From Leifsonia aquatica H1aii (GTDB lineage Bacteria > Actinomycetota > Actinomycetes > Actinomycetales > Microbacteriaceae), in the NCBI RefSeq assembly GCF_000633535.1, contig NZ_AYMR01000011.1, positions 186,001 to 250,000 on the forward strand: 64,000 bases of DNA, given 5' to 3'. The notes beneath the pieces are model-generated. The model saw only the letters and a program-made list of their open reading frames with translations. It did no database searches and was not told where the DNA came from. The translations under genes were made by a program, and so were the position numbers. Shown here piece after piece: positions 34,831 through 43,140 of the stretch. Positions within the stretch are counted from its first letter, which is position 1. Every line of letters starts with the position of its first letter.

Positions 34831-35118
34831 ATGACGATGACCCCCGAGATGCAGCTCGCCGTCGAGGACTTCCGCGCGGAGACCCGGCTGGGCTCCCGCC
34901 GCTCTCCCGCGGGACCGCGCTACACGGTGCATGCGCTGGGCCGCGATTTCCGCGTCAGCGACGAGATGGCGCAGATCTTCCTGCGCCAGGTCGAGCGCGT
35001 GGCGGCCGACGACAGCTCCGCCCTGGTCGTGCTGCGGCACGAGGAGGGCGTCGAGTTGCTGATGGTCACGGACGACAACGCGTTCAGCATCCGCACGATG
35101 TCCGCGCCGCCGGCCTAG
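34831..35118 (+). CDS. Small conserved protein of unknown function
   Basis: 95 residues starting MTMTPEMQLAVEDF behind AGGAGGATG. The middle segment RYTVHALGRDFRVSDEMAQIFLRQVERVAAD suggests a strand followed by a helix, and the end LVVLRHEEGVELLMVTDDNAFSI a beta hairpin. I recognise no family and no signal or membrane segment. The stop codon lies inside a 14-bp palindrome. The next gene starts 28 nt on. Confidence 0.65.
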   Translation: MTMTPEMQLAVEDFRAETRLGSRRSPAGPRYTVHALGRDFRVSDEMAQIFLRQVERVAADDSSALVVLRHEEGVELLMVTDDNAFSIRTMSAPPA

Positions 35119-35123
35119 GCCGG
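35110..35123 (+). terminator. Short perfect palindrome over a stop codon
   Basis: CCGGCCTAGGCCGG spans the TAG stop of the preceding small gene; flanking GCCG and TGCGGC extend the hairpin with one bulge. It may be a weak terminator. Confidence 0.35.
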
Positions 35124-35145
35124 TGCGGCGTCGTACGCTCGGAGG

Positions 35146-35691
35146 GTGACGGACGAGCGCGACGACGAGGCGGTATCCGCCCTGCGGGCCGCGGTCGAGG
35201 AGACGGTGACGGTGCTGCGTGGGGCCGACGCGCGTGACGAGGCGCTCGCCGTCTACGAGGAGCGCCGGCGCAAGCTCCTGATCGTGCGCGAGCCCGCGCT
35301 CCGGCCTGCGGGTCGGGTGTGGCGGCTCGGCGTGCTGCTGCTCGACCCGGAGGGCGGCCTCCGCGCGACGGGCTCGATCGTGCGGGCCACCGAGCCCGGC
35401 CGTTCCCAGTACGTCTCGGTGTCCGCCGAGACCAGGCGGGCCTACCGGGCCGCCGCGGAGCGGGGGCACTTCCGCGACGGAGAGACGGTCAACTTCGACG
35501 CGGAGCCGGTGGCGCTGGAGGCCGAGGACCTGCGCGCTGCCGCGACATCCGGTCGCGGGCCGCTCTTCCTGCGCGACGGTCGCGTGCTCGTGCGGTGGAG
35601 CTCGTCCGTCTCGGACGCGGATGCGCGCGACGCCGTCGACTACCTGCGCGAGCGGGCGGACCTGCTCGCGCACCCGCCCCAGGGGGCGTGA
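35146..35691 (+). CDS. Conserved hypothetical protein
   Basis: 181 residues, mostly alpha/beta with many Arg and Glu, no membrane segment. An N-terminal helix (VSALRAAVEETVTVLRGADARDEAL) precedes WRLGVLLLDPEGGLRATGSIVRA and a helical C-terminus. I do not recognise the family. GTG start: TACGCT ends exactly 6 nt before it, which fits a leaderless message; GGAGG also falls in that gap but is too close to act as a normal ribosome-binding site. Confidence 0.65.
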   Translation: MTDERDDEAVSALRAAVEETVTVLRGADARDEALAVYEERRRKLLIVREPALRPAGRVWRLGVLLLDPEGGLRATGSIVRATEPGRSQYVSVSAETRRAYRAAAERGHFRDGETVNFDAEPVALEAEDLRAAATSGRGPLFLRDGRVLVRWSSSVSDADARDAVDYLRERADLLAHPPQGA

Positions 35692-35709
35692 GCAGCGAAC
35701 GCACCGCGC

Positions 35710-35991
35710 TCAGCTCGCGGTCGCGGCGCCCCCGCTGTTCTTGCCGGTGATCTCGTCGATCGTGGAGGCCGCCTTGTCGGTGGCCTTGCCGACCGCATCG
35801 CCCACGGTCTCGCCGATGTCGGACGCCGCGCGGGAGGCGAAGTCCTTCACGTCCTCCTTGACCTGCTGCACCGGCGCCGACTCGGTGAAGCCGCGCACGC
35901 GCGTGCGCAGGTCGTCGTAGGCACCGCGCCCGGCGCGCGAACCGATGACGAATCCCAGAGCGATCCCTGCCACGAAGATGAGTAGTTTCAT
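35710..35991 (-). CDS. YtxH-like small membrane protein
   Basis: 93 residues. An N-terminal membrane helix, LLIFVAGIALGFVIGSRAGRGAYDDLR, has the glycine/arginine pattern of YtxH-domain proteins. The rest is an amphipathic, charged helix region (VQQVKEDVKDFASRAASDIG, KATDKAASTIDEIT). Such proteins are often stress-related, but the role is unknown. The ATG lies 7 nt after TACGGT on the minus strand (leaderless). Confidence 0.75.
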   Translation of the reverse strand: MKLLIFVAGIALGFVIGSRAGRGAYDDLRTRVRGFTESAPVQQVKEDVKDFASRAASDIGETVGDAVGKATDKAASTIDEITGKNSGGAATAS

Positions 35992-36047
35992 GCCGCGCAC
36001 CGTACTCGCGCCCGGTGGGAGGCGACAGGGCCGGGCAGAATGACGGC

Positions 36048-36716
36048 ATGACCGAACGGGAGCGCGGCCCCGAGGCCGCCGCGGGCGTGGCGACCTTCGA
36101 GCACGCGCTGACCGCCTGGGCCTCCGGCGGCCTCGCGCCCGGGGCGCCCGTACTCCGTGCGGTCCGGGTCGCCGTGCTCGTGGAGGGCGCGAGCGATCGC
36201 GCGGCCGTGTGCGCCGCTGCGCAGGTCCTCGGGCACGACCTCCCCGCGCTCGGCACGGCCGTGATCCCGATGGGCGGCGCGATGAGCGTCCGTCGGTTCG
36301 TCGCCATGCTCGACGGGGACGCCCGCCCGACCCGCAGCGGCCCAGGGGGTCCAGAACTGCGCGGCCTCTGCGACGCGGCGGAGCGGCGCTTCTTCGTCGG
36401 CGCCGGCCTCCCTGATGCGGCGATCGCCGTCTGCCGACCCGACCTGGAAGGCGAGCTGATCGACGCCCTCGGCATCGAGGCGGTGGAACGGCTGCTGGAG
36501 CAGGCCGGCGATCTTCGGCTCTTCCGCACCTTCCAGCACCAGCCCGCGCAGCGGACGCGGCCGGTGGCGGCCCAGTTGCACCGGTTCTTCGGGACCACGG
36601 CCGGGCGCAAGGAGCAGTACGGGTCGCTGCTGACCGCGGCGCTCCCTCCCGCGCGGCTGCCCGAACCGTTGCGGAAGGTCCTGGCCGCTCCGGAGGCGCC
36701 ACTCCCTCCCGCGTAG
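36048..36716 (+). CDS. Stand-alone TOPRIM-domain protein
   Basis: 222 residues. VAVLVEGASDRAAVCAAAQV gives the TOPRIM glutamate, and LRGLCDAAERRFF the second acidic site, in the OLD-nuclease-like TOPRIM nucleotidyl transferase/hydrolase group. No ATPase domain is fused to it or encoded next to it. The C-terminal part (TFQHQPAQRTRPVAAQLHRFFGTTAGRK) has conserved basic residues. ATG placed by CAGAAT ending 6 nt upstream (leaderless). It is followed directly by the TPR gene. Confidence 0.75.
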   Translation: MTERERGPEAAAGVATFEHALTAWASGGLAPGAPVLRAVRVAVLVEGASDRAAVCAAAQVLGHDLPALGTAVIPMGGAMSVRRFVAMLDGDARPTRSGPGGPELRGLCDAAERRFFVGAGLPDAAIAVCRPDLEGELIDALGIEAVERLLEQAGDLRLFRTFQHQPAQRTRPVAAQLHRFFGTTAGRKEQYGSLLTAALPPARLPEPLRKVLAAPEAPLPPA

Positions 36717-36726
36717 GGTGGAGCGC

Positions 36727-37248
36727 ATGTCCACGCTCGACGACCGCCTCACCGCCATCTTCGACGCCCGCGACCGTGCGGACATGGCCCCGACGATCGC
36801 CGCCTTCCTCGAGGTGCTGTCCGAACACCCCGACGACGCCCGTGTCCTGTACGAGGTCGGCGGATCGTACGACACAGCGGGCGAGGAGGAGACCGCCGCC
36901 GGGTACTACGAGCGCGCCCTCGAGCAGGGTCTCAGCGGCGACACCCTGCGTCGTTGCCTGCTGCAGTACGGAAGCACGCTGCGCAACCTCGCCCGGTTCG
37001 ACGGCTCCCTCGCCGTGCTGGAGCGTGCCCGGGAGCAGTTCCCCCGGTCGGAGTCGGTGTAGCTCTGGCACGCGCTCTCCCTGCACGCGGCCGGCCGCAG
37101 CGATGCCGCGGTCGCCGAGCTGATGGAGCTCGCCGTCGACCGCATCCGCACCCCCGATCTGCAGCGCTACGAACCGGCCGTGCGCGGCAACGCGGAGTAC
37201 CTGCGATCGCTGGACCGGGAGCGTCCGGATACGCGGCCGACGGCGTAG
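36727..37248 (+). pseudogene. TPR protein interrupted by one amber codon
   Basis: The frame encodes a tetratricopeptide protein of about 173 residues: ARVLYEVGGSYDTAGEEETAAGYYERALEQGL, then LARFDGSLAVLERAREQFP. A TAG at 37060-37062 stops it after 111 codons. The same frame then continues in phase as LWHALSLHAAGRSDAAVAEL to a second TAG at 37246, completing the TPR pattern. A single-base change (for example from CAG, GAG or AAG) or a sequencing error would explain it. The ATG lies 7 nt after TAGGGT, which also contains the stop of the TOPRIM gene. Confidence 0.8.
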
Positions 37249-37535
37249 TCGCGGGCTCCTCGAGGGCGCTGGACACTGCGTCCGGCCACGCTGGCGGTCC
37301 TGAGTCCGTGCCGTACAGCACTGAGTCCCGCAAGGAAGTCCCGCGGGTCGCGCACGGCGTCACTGAACATCTCCGACTCGCCTACTGATGATCCGATCGA
37401 CGGCTGGGATATCGCCCGCCCGCGCCGACCGTGACGGCCAGACTGAGCCTCTGTAACCACTGCGGCGCGCGCTGTTCTCTGCCGCACCCGTGCCGCGTGC
37501 GCCCTGCGCCCCGCGGCCAGATGATGAGGAACCAC
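37249..37535. other. Intergenic region before the secreted repeat protein
   Basis: 287 bp with no supported gene. It is slightly less GC-rich than its surroundings and must contain the promoter for the secreted protein. No clear hairpin or operator was seen; GATGAGGAA near its end is the ribosome-binding site. Confidence 0.4.
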
Positions 37536-38309
37536 ATGCACAAGATGAAGACCGGTCGTGCCGTCTCCATTCTCGCTGCCGCAGCTCTTGCCTGCGGGGC
37601 CGGCCTGATCGCCACCGTCCCGGCAACTGCCGCGGGCGAGCCGACGATCGCGGACGCCAACGCGAGCTACACCCTCGGCGACTGGGGCACGGGCCTCGCG
37701 CTCTCCGGCGCCGGCTTCGCCGCCGAGACCGAGGTCACGATCACGCTGACCGACGTCCACACCGACGCGACGTCGTCGACCGAGACCACGACGGTGACCA
37801 CCGACGGGGAGGGCGCGTTCGCCGAGACCTGGCTCCCCGAGGAGACCGCCTCCACCGCGGGCGACCAGTACACGGTCGACGCGACCGACGGCACCGACGA
37901 CTCGAACACGCTGACGCTGACCGTCCTCGCGACGGCCGGCATCACCGTGACCCCGTCGACGATCTCCACGGTCGACCTGGCCGACAAGGAGAAGGGCGTC
38001 GCCATCGTCGCGTCCGGCTTCGCCCCCGGTGAGACGGTCGACGTCGTCACCGTCTACGGTGACACCACCATCCGCTCGACCGAGACCGCCGACATCAACG
38101 GCACGGTCACCTGGCGCGAGTCCTGGTACGGCCAGCTGGAGGCGGGAACGGTCACCTACACGCTGACCGGTGCCACCAGCGGCCACGTCGAGACGGTCAG
38201 CCTCACCGTGACCGGCGAGACGATCATCACGGACGGCGGCGACTCCGACGACCCGACCCCGATCGTCACCGACACGGTCGCCACCGCGCTGCCGAAGGTC
38301 TCGGGCTGA
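37536..38309 (+). CDS. Secreted protein with two Ig-like/beta-sandwich repeats
   Basis: 257 residues. I chose the ATG giving MHKMKTGRAVS because GATGAGGAA lies 5 nt before it. Residues 1-34 are a Sec signal ending VPATAAG. Two Thr-rich beta domains follow, each built on the pattern GxGFAAETEVTITL / ASGFAPGETVDVVTVYGD and DGEGAFAETW / DINGTVTWRESW, so the protein is a tandem duplication. It ends ALPKVSG with no LPXTG motif or membrane anchor. An L,D-transpeptidase gene follows. Probable surface or matrix protein; function unknown. Confidence 0.8.
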   Translation: MHKMKTGRAVSILAAAALACGAGLIATVPATAAGEPTIADANASYTLGDWGTGLALSGAGFAAETEVTITLTDVHTDATSSTETTTVTTDGEGAFAETWLPEETASTAGDQYTVDATDGTDDSNTLTLTVLATAGITVTPSTISTVDLADKEKGVAIVASGFAPGETVDVVTVYGDTTIRSTETADINGTVTWRESWYGQLEAGTVTYTLTGATSGHVETVSLTVTGETIITDGGDSDDPTPIVTDTVATALPKVSG

Positions 38310-38330
38310 TCGACACCGCCACGCACGGCC

Positions 38331-38368
38331 GCGGGCCGTCCGACCGTCTCCACGGTCGGGCGGCCCGC
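38331..38368 (+). terminator. Strong hairpin after the secreted repeat protein
   Basis: A 17-bp stem with one G-T pair (GCGGGCCGTCCGACCGT / ACGGTCGGGCGGCCCGC) and a 4-nt loop CTCC. No T-run. It may limit read-through into the transpeptidase gene. Confidence 0.75.
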
Positions 38369-38394
38369 GCCTCGTCCGCAGAGAAGAGCATCAG

Positions 38395-39291
38395 ATGACC
38401 CGACGATCCTCACAGCGATCCCCCCGGCGCCCCGCCCTGCCCCTCGTCGTCCTCGCCGTCGCACTGCTCGCCGGCGGAGGGCTCTCCGGATGCGCCGGCG
38501 GCGGGACACCGACCGCGACGGGAACCCGCACCGCAGGCACAAGCACGCCGTCCTCGACCCCCGACGCCGGGATCACCCTCACGCCTGCGCAGGTCATCGT
38601 CCTCCGGCCCGCCGTCCACAACGCCGTCATCCCCGAGCTGCTCGCTGCTCCCGCCGAGATCGGCGACGCGACCACCTACGCCCTCACCGGCGAGGCACCG
38701 CTCTTCGGCGACGACCGCAGCACCCCTGTCGCGCGTCTGGCCGCCCGCGACTTCCTGCACGAAACCACGACCGTCGTCATCGTGCGCACCGACGGTGCCT
38801 GGGCGCTCGCCCTCACCCCGGCACGGAGGATCCTGCCCTCCACCGCCACCACGGAGCCCGCTCCGGCCCAGACCGCCGGATGGGTCCCGCTCTCCTATCT
38901 GAACGACCCCCGCCCGGTGGAGAACCGGATCGAGATCTCCACCTCGGAGCAGCGGCTCTCGATCCTCGACCGGTCCGGTGCCGTCACCGCGACCTTCCCG
39001 GTCGGCGTCGGCACACCGGACACCCCGACCCCCACCGGGGTGACCGGCTATCTGCAGGCCCGGTACCTCGACCCCGACCAGGGCCAGTCCACGCACCGGA
39101 TCCAGCTCACCTCGCTGCACGCCACCGCGAGCGACGAGCCCTACGAGGGCGATGACGGCGGCCTGATCGGCATCCACTACCAGCCGGTCTCCAGCGGGGC
39201 CATCTCGCACGGATGCGTGCGCATGGACGCCGCCGGGATCGACGCCGTGGACGCCCTCCCCCTCGGCACGCTGGTGACGATCGTCGGCTGA
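38395..39291 (+). CDS. L,D-transpeptidase lipoprotein (YkuD domain)
   Basis: Cross-links peptidoglycan stems 3-3 or attaches proteins to them. Of 298 residues, a lipoprotein signal ends in GLSGC (Cys33). A Ser/Thr-rich linker and a domain with VPLSYLNDPRPVENRIEIS come before the YkuD catalytic domain (about 180-298). The active-site motif SHGCVRM is at 271-277 with nucleophile Cys274; the upstream conserved His lies in IGIHYQP. GAGAAGAG precedes the ATG. It follows the secreted repeat protein on the same strand. Confidence 0.92.
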   Translation: MTRRSSQRSPRRPALPLVVLAVALLAGGGLSGCAGGGTPTATGTRTAGTSTPSSTPDAGITLTPAQVIVLRPAVHNAVIPELLAAPAEIGDATTYALTGEAPLFGDDRSTPVARLAARDFLHETTTVVIVRTDGAWALALTPARRILPSTATTEPAPAQTAGWVPLSYLNDPRPVENRIEISTSEQRLSILDRSGAVTATFPVGVGTPDTPTPTGVTGYLQARYLDPDQGQSTHRIQLTSLHATASDEPYEGDDGGLIGIHYQPVSSGAISHGCVRMDAAGIDAVDALPLGTLVTIVG

Positions 39292-39337
39292 GCGCGGCGG
39301 CAGCGACGTCGGCGAGAGCGATGTCTCGGCCGGACGG

Positions 39338-40462
39338 TCAGTCCGGCGACGCCACGGCGAGCCGGAACCGCTCCGGTGCCCGCTCTCCGTGCAGGGTCAG
39401 CCGCGCGAGCACATCGCCCAGGGCCGGGCCGAACTTGAACCCGTGACCGGAGAAGCCGGTGGCCACCGTCACCGCTCCCACCCGGTCGAGCACGAAATCG
39501 GAGTCCGGCGTCGTGTCGTAGAGGCAGCTGATCGCCTCGGGTCGCGACGCATCGACGCCGGGGACCCATTCGGCGACGTAGCGCTGCAGCCGCTCCAGGC
39601 GCGTCGGATCGATCGTCCGGTCGCGGGCGTCGGGGTCGACCACCGGGCCACCGCCGTGGACTCCGACCTTGACCCCCTCGCCCGGGGTGAGCAGCCCGTA
39701 GACGCTCGGGACCTCAGGATCCGTGGGGTGGTGCACGAAGCTCGGCCAGAGTGCCTCGTCGTCCGCCGGTCCGGGACGCAGCGGGAAGTGGGCCGGCTGC
39801 TCCTCGGTGACCCGCACCTCGGGGAGCTCGGCTCCGTGGCGGGAGAGCCACGGGCGCGCGAGCACCGGGGTCCAGGAGCCGGCGGCGACCACCAATCGGG
39901 CGGCGCGGTGCTCGCCGTCGTCGGTCGTCACCACGACGCCGTCGCCGTCGGAGTCGAGGGAGAGGACCCGCGTGCCGAAGCGCAGCTCGGCGCCGGCCGC
40001 CGCCGCGGAGTCCAGCAGGGCCTCGATGGCGTCGTGGGCGTGCAGCCTCCCGCCGCCCGGACTGAAGAGCACATCGTCCTCGAACGCCAGCCCGGGCCAG
40101 CGCTCGGCCGCTTCAGCCCCGCGCAGCCGCTCGGAGGGCAGCCCCTCCGCCGTCATGGCCGCAGCGATCGCGTCCAGCGCGCGAGGGTCGCCGTGATCCA
40201 GCGCACCGGTCCGGTCGAACACCGTACGCCCGCACTGCTTCTCGAGTCGCTGCCAGCCGGCGGCGGCCCGCACGGAGAGCTGCACGTAGTCGGCCGCGTC
40301 GTACCCGTGCCGGAAGATCCGGCTTGCTCCGTGGGAGGAGCCGCGGTCGTGCCCGCGCTCGAACGCCTCCAGCAGCAGCACACGGGACCCGGCTTCGGCC
40401 AGGGAACGGGCGGCAGCGGCGCCGACGACGCCCGCGCCGATGACGATGGTGTCGACGGTCAT
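39338..40462 (-). CDS. MSOX-type FAD-dependent amino acid oxidase (sarcosine/N-methyltryptophan oxidase family)
   Basis: Oxidises N-methyl amino acids, releasing formaldehyde and peroxide. The protein of about 374 residues begins with a Rossmann FAD motif (DTIVIGAGVVGAAAARSLAEAG). SSHGASRIFRHGY is the family's flavin-contact segment. The cysteine that covalently binds FAD in the family is present in ISCLYDTTPDSDFVLD, and GFSGHGFKFGPALG ends the fold. I chose the ATG giving MTVDTIVIG over a GTG three codons earlier because TAACGT ends 7 nt before it (leaderless). Confidence 0.9.
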   Translation of the reverse strand: MTVDTIVIGAGVVGAAAARSLAEAGSRVLLLEAFERGHDRGSSHGASRIFRHGYDAADYVQLSVRAAAGWQRLEKQCGRTVFDRTGALDHGDPRALDAIAAAMTAEGLPSERLRGAEAAERWPGLAFEDDVLFSPGGGRLHAHDAIEALLDSAAAAGAELRFGTRVLSLDSDGDGVVVTTDDGEHRAARLVVAAGSWTPVLARPWLSRHGAELPEVRVTEEQPAHFPLRPGPADDEALWPSFVHHPTDPEVPSVYGLLTPGEGVKVGVHGGGPVVDPDARDRTIDPTRLERLQRYVAEWVPGVDASRPEAISCLYDTTPDSDFVLDRVGAVTVATGFSGHGFKFGPALGDVLARLTLHGERAPERFRLAVASPD

Positions 40463-40534
40463 GGCTGCCACGTTAGCGCCCGCTGCTCACGGGAGGATGT
40501 GTGCGTTACGTCGCGCGCGGGAGGGTGCGCGCGG

Positions 40535-41350
40535 TCAGCGGCGCACGACGCGCACCGCCACCGCGACCAGCAGGATCAGCCCCGCTGCGGCGAAGGCCGA
40601 CACCGCGACCGGCGCGGACGGCAGGGAGCCCTCCAACCGTGCCACGCCGACCCAGGCGAGTCCCCAGGAGGTGGCCGCCGCGGGCGCCAGGCGCCCCCGG
40701 TCCCAGACGGCGAGCGCGCATCCCAGCACGGCGACGACCGCGACGACGACGAGCCCCCAGGCGTGCGGACTCCAGCCGAAGCCGTCGAAGCCGGAGGCGG
40801 TCAGCCCGGCCGCGATGTTCGCGACCGTCGCCACCATGACCCAGCCGAGGTACAGGCCGACGGTGCCGTCGAAGAGGATCGTGTCGGCCATGGTGCCGCC
40901 CGCGCGGTCGCGCAGGCGCACGAACGCGACGACGAGGACGGCGAGCAGCACGGCGATCACCGCCACGCTCAGCGCCAGCAGACCGGCTTGCACCGACAGG
41001 ATCCAGGCGGCATTGAGCAGCAGCGAGGCGACCATCCAATAGCCCAGGCGCCGTTGCCGCTCGCGCCCCGCCTGCGAGGGGAGGGCCTGCCAGATCGCGT
41101 AGAGCACGAGGCCGGCGTAGATCACCGTCCAGATGGCGAAGGCCGGCCCGGCCGGGGCGAGCAGGGTCGCGTCCGCGCCGAGGGCTCCTCCGGCGACGCG
41201 CGGGATGGGGGTGCCCCCGAGCAGTCCCGAGCCCACGACCGCGCCGATCAGGGCGACGACGGCCGCGGCGATCACAGTGCTCTGCCGCACCCGGTCGGCG
41301 GCGACGGGCCGCGCGATCGTCCGCGCAGGCCCTCCGGTCAGCGTGCTCAT
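40535..41350 (-). CDS. TspO/MBR-related multi-helix membrane protein
   Basis: 271 residues with about eight hydrophobic helices. PAGPAFAIWTVIYAGLVLYAIWQALP resembles the tryptophan-rich sensory protein signature, but the protein is longer than TspO (about 160) and may be a fused or distant member. Such proteins bind porphyrins or sterols; the ligand here is unknown. The ATG lies 7 nt after TACCGT on the minus strand (leaderless). It faces the HTH protein divergently. Confidence 0.65.
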   Translation of the reverse strand: MSTLTGGPARTIARPVAADRVRQSTVIAAAVVALIGAVVGSGLLGGTPIPRVAGGALGADATLLAPAGPAFAIWTVIYAGLVLYAIWQALPSQAGRERQRRLGYWMVASLLLNAAWILSVQAGLLALSVAVIAVLLAVLVVAFVRLRDRAGGTMADTILFDGTVGLYLGWVMVATVANIAAGLTASGFDGFGWSPHAWGLVVVAVVAVLGCALAVWDRGRLAPAAATSWGLAWVGVARLEGSLPSAPVAVSAFAAAGLILLVAVAVRVVRR

Positions 41351-41425
41351 GCGCGACACGGTAGACCGCCGACGCCGCCCGGAGAAGGCGAACCGAGCGG
41401 TACACCCGGTGGCGCGTGCGGCGGT

Positions 41426-41444
41426 TGTCAAGGTAGCCTTGACA
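41426..41444. promoter_or_regulatory. Perfect palindromic operator before the HTH protein
   Basis: TGTCAAGGTAGCCTTGACA has 8-bp perfect arms around TAG. It ends 2 bp before the ATG of the HTH protein and contains a -10-like TAGCCT placed 7 nt before it. A bound regulator would cover the promoter; the HTH protein itself is the nearest candidate. Confidence 0.7.
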
Positions 41445-41446
41445 CG

Positions 41447-42079
41447 ATGACGAGATCACGGGATGCGGTTCGCGCCCTCGCCGAGGCGGCGACGGCTCTG
41501 GCCGACGCCGCGGCGGGGACGAACGACCGCGCACGATCACTCGAGCTGGTCGCCGGCGCCGTCGACGCGGGTCGGAGGGCCGAGGCGGCTCTGGCCGCCC
41601 TGGTCGACGCCGCCCGCGAGGTCGGCGCGACCTGGCAGGACATCGGGCGCACGCTCGGCACGAGCCGGCAGGCGGCCTTCCAGCGCTTCGGACATCCCGT
41701 CGACCCACGGACAGGAGAACCCATGGATGCGACCCCTCTGACCGGCGCCGGGGAGCTGGCGGCCGAGATCTTCGGCGAGCTGGCATCGGCCCGCTTCGAC
41801 GCCGTCACGGCCCGATTCGATGAACGGATGGCAGACGCTCTCGACGCCCACGGTCTCGGCGACGTCTGGGCGCAGGTGGCCGGCGCTGTCGGAGCCTTCG
41901 AGAGCGCGGGCGAGCCGACGGCGCGCCGGCTGGGCGAGCTGACGGTCGTCGATGTGCCGCTGCACTTCGAGGCGGGCGACATGGTCGGCCGCGTGTCCCT
42001 GCATGCCGACCGGAGGGTGGGCGGACTGTTCGTGCTCGACCCTGCTCAGCAGCAGACGGAGCCGGGAGGCGCGGAATGA
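41447..42079 (+). CDS. Helix-turn-helix protein with a DUF3887-like C-terminal domain
   Basis: 210 residues. An alanine-rich helical start leads to a helix-turn-helix, AAREVGATWQDIGRTLGTSRQAAFQRFGHP (about 60-90). The C-terminal half (ELASARFDAVTARFDERMADAL ... LGELTVVDVPLHFEAGDMVGRVSLHADRRVGGLFV) resembles the DUF3887 fold (an NTF2-like domain). It may bind the palindrome at its own promoter. The stop overlaps the CPBP protease start by 4 bp, so the two are coupled. Confidence 0.75.
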   Translation: MTRSRDAVRALAEAATALADAAAGTNDRARSLELVAGAVDAGRRAEAALAALVDAAREVGATWQDIGRTLGTSRQAAFQRFGHPVDPRTGEPMDATPLTGAGELAAEIFGELASARFDAVTARFDERMADALDAHGLGDVWAQVAGAVGAFESAGEPTARRLGELTVVDVPLHFEAGDMVGRVSLHADRRVGGLFVLDPAQQQTEPGGAE

Positions 42080-43140
42080 GCGCCGAGGGCTCCGCCGGCG
42101 GCACTCTGCCCGGGGCGACCGCGGGAGACCCTGCGACGTCCGCAGAGCCGCTCGCCGCGAGCGCGGCCTCCCGGCCCGACGGGTCCGGTCGACCGGACCG
42201 GCCCGCGCGCGTGCCGTGGCCGGCGGTCGGCGCCTACCTCGTGGTGGCGTTCGGTCTGGCCTGGCTGGTCGCGCTGCCGCTCTGGCTTGACGGCGGACTG
42301 AGCAACCCGTTCGCCCCGGTGATCCTCATCGCGATGATGTTCACCCCGACGGCGGGAGCCCTCGTCGCCGTCTTCCTCGTCCAGCGGCCCCGGCCCCGCT
42401 CGGTGCCCGAGTACCTCGGGATGTGGCCCCTGCGCCCCGTCTGGCGGCTGATCGGCCTCACGCTGGCTGGGATCTTCGGCTCCATCGCGATCTCGGTCGC
42501 CGCGGTGTTCCTCGCTGCCGCGACCGGGGCGGTGCGACTGGACCTGAGCGGTTTCTCCGGCTTCGCGGAGATCGTCCAGCGCGAGCTCACCGCGGCCGGC
42601 GTGCAGGGCGGTCTGCCGTTGCCGGTCGGCGTACTCGTGGCGGTGCAACTGCTCACCATCCCGTTCGCCGCACTGCTCAACGGTTTCGCGACGGTCGGCG
42701 AGGAGCTCGGCTGGCGCGGCTGGCTGCTGCCGAGCCTTCGCCCGCTGGGCACCTGGCCCGCGCTGCTGATCAGCGGGGCGATCTGGGGGCTCTGGCACAG
42801 CCCGCTCATCCTGCTGGGCTACAACTTCGGCGAGCCGAACCTGCTCGGGGTGCTGCTGATGACGCTGGGCTGCACGGCCTACGGGGTCCTCATCGGCTGG
42901 CTGCGGCTGCGTTCCGGCTCCGTCTGGCCCGCGGTGTTCGCGCATGGGGCGTTCAACGCGTCCGCGGGCATCGGGGTGCTGCTCCTTGCCGCGGGCTCGC
43001 CGGCGTCCCCCTTCGCCCTCCTGCCCCTCGGCTGGACCGGGTGGATCGTCTGCACGGTCATCGCGGTCGTGCTGGTGCTCTGCGGCCAGTTCCGCCGCCA
43101 GCCGACCCTGGTCAGGAGGAGGCCGCTGCCCGAACGATGA
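42076..43140 (+). CDS. CPBP-family intramembrane metalloprotease
   Basis: A CAAX-protease-like membrane enzyme. The 354 residues have a disordered N-terminus of about 45 and about eight helices. The three conserved motifs are present: EELGWRG (Glu209, Glu210), HSPLIL (near residue 242), and HGAFNAS (near 291). Bacterial members are involved in peptide maturation or immunity in some species; the substrate here is unknown. Coupled to the HTH-DUF3887 gene by ATGA. The 3' end overlaps the convergent methyltransferase by 29 bp. Confidence 0.88.
   Translation: MSAEGSAGGTLPGATAGDPATSAEPLAASAASRPDGSGRPDRPARVPWPAVGAYLVVAFGLAWLVALPLWLDGGLSNPFAPVILIAMMFTPTAGALVAVFLVQRPRPRSVPEYLGMWPLRPVWRLIGLTLAGIFGSIAISVAAVFLAAATGAVRLDLSGFSGFAEIVQRELTAAGVQGGLPLPVGVLVAVQLLTIPFAALLNGFATVGEELGWRGWLLPSLRPLGTWPALLISGAIWGLWHSPLILLGYNFGEPNLLGVLLMTLGCTAYGVLIGWLRLRSGSVWPAVFAHGAFNASAGIGVLLLAAGSPASPFALLPLGWTGWIVCTVIAVVLVLCGQFRRQPTLVRRRPLPER

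Noticed and set aside
39389-41446. Long plus-strand frame upstream of the HTH-DUF3887 gene
   Set aside because: It is antisense to the oxidase and the TspO-like gene, and only the last 210 codons after 41447 look like protein.
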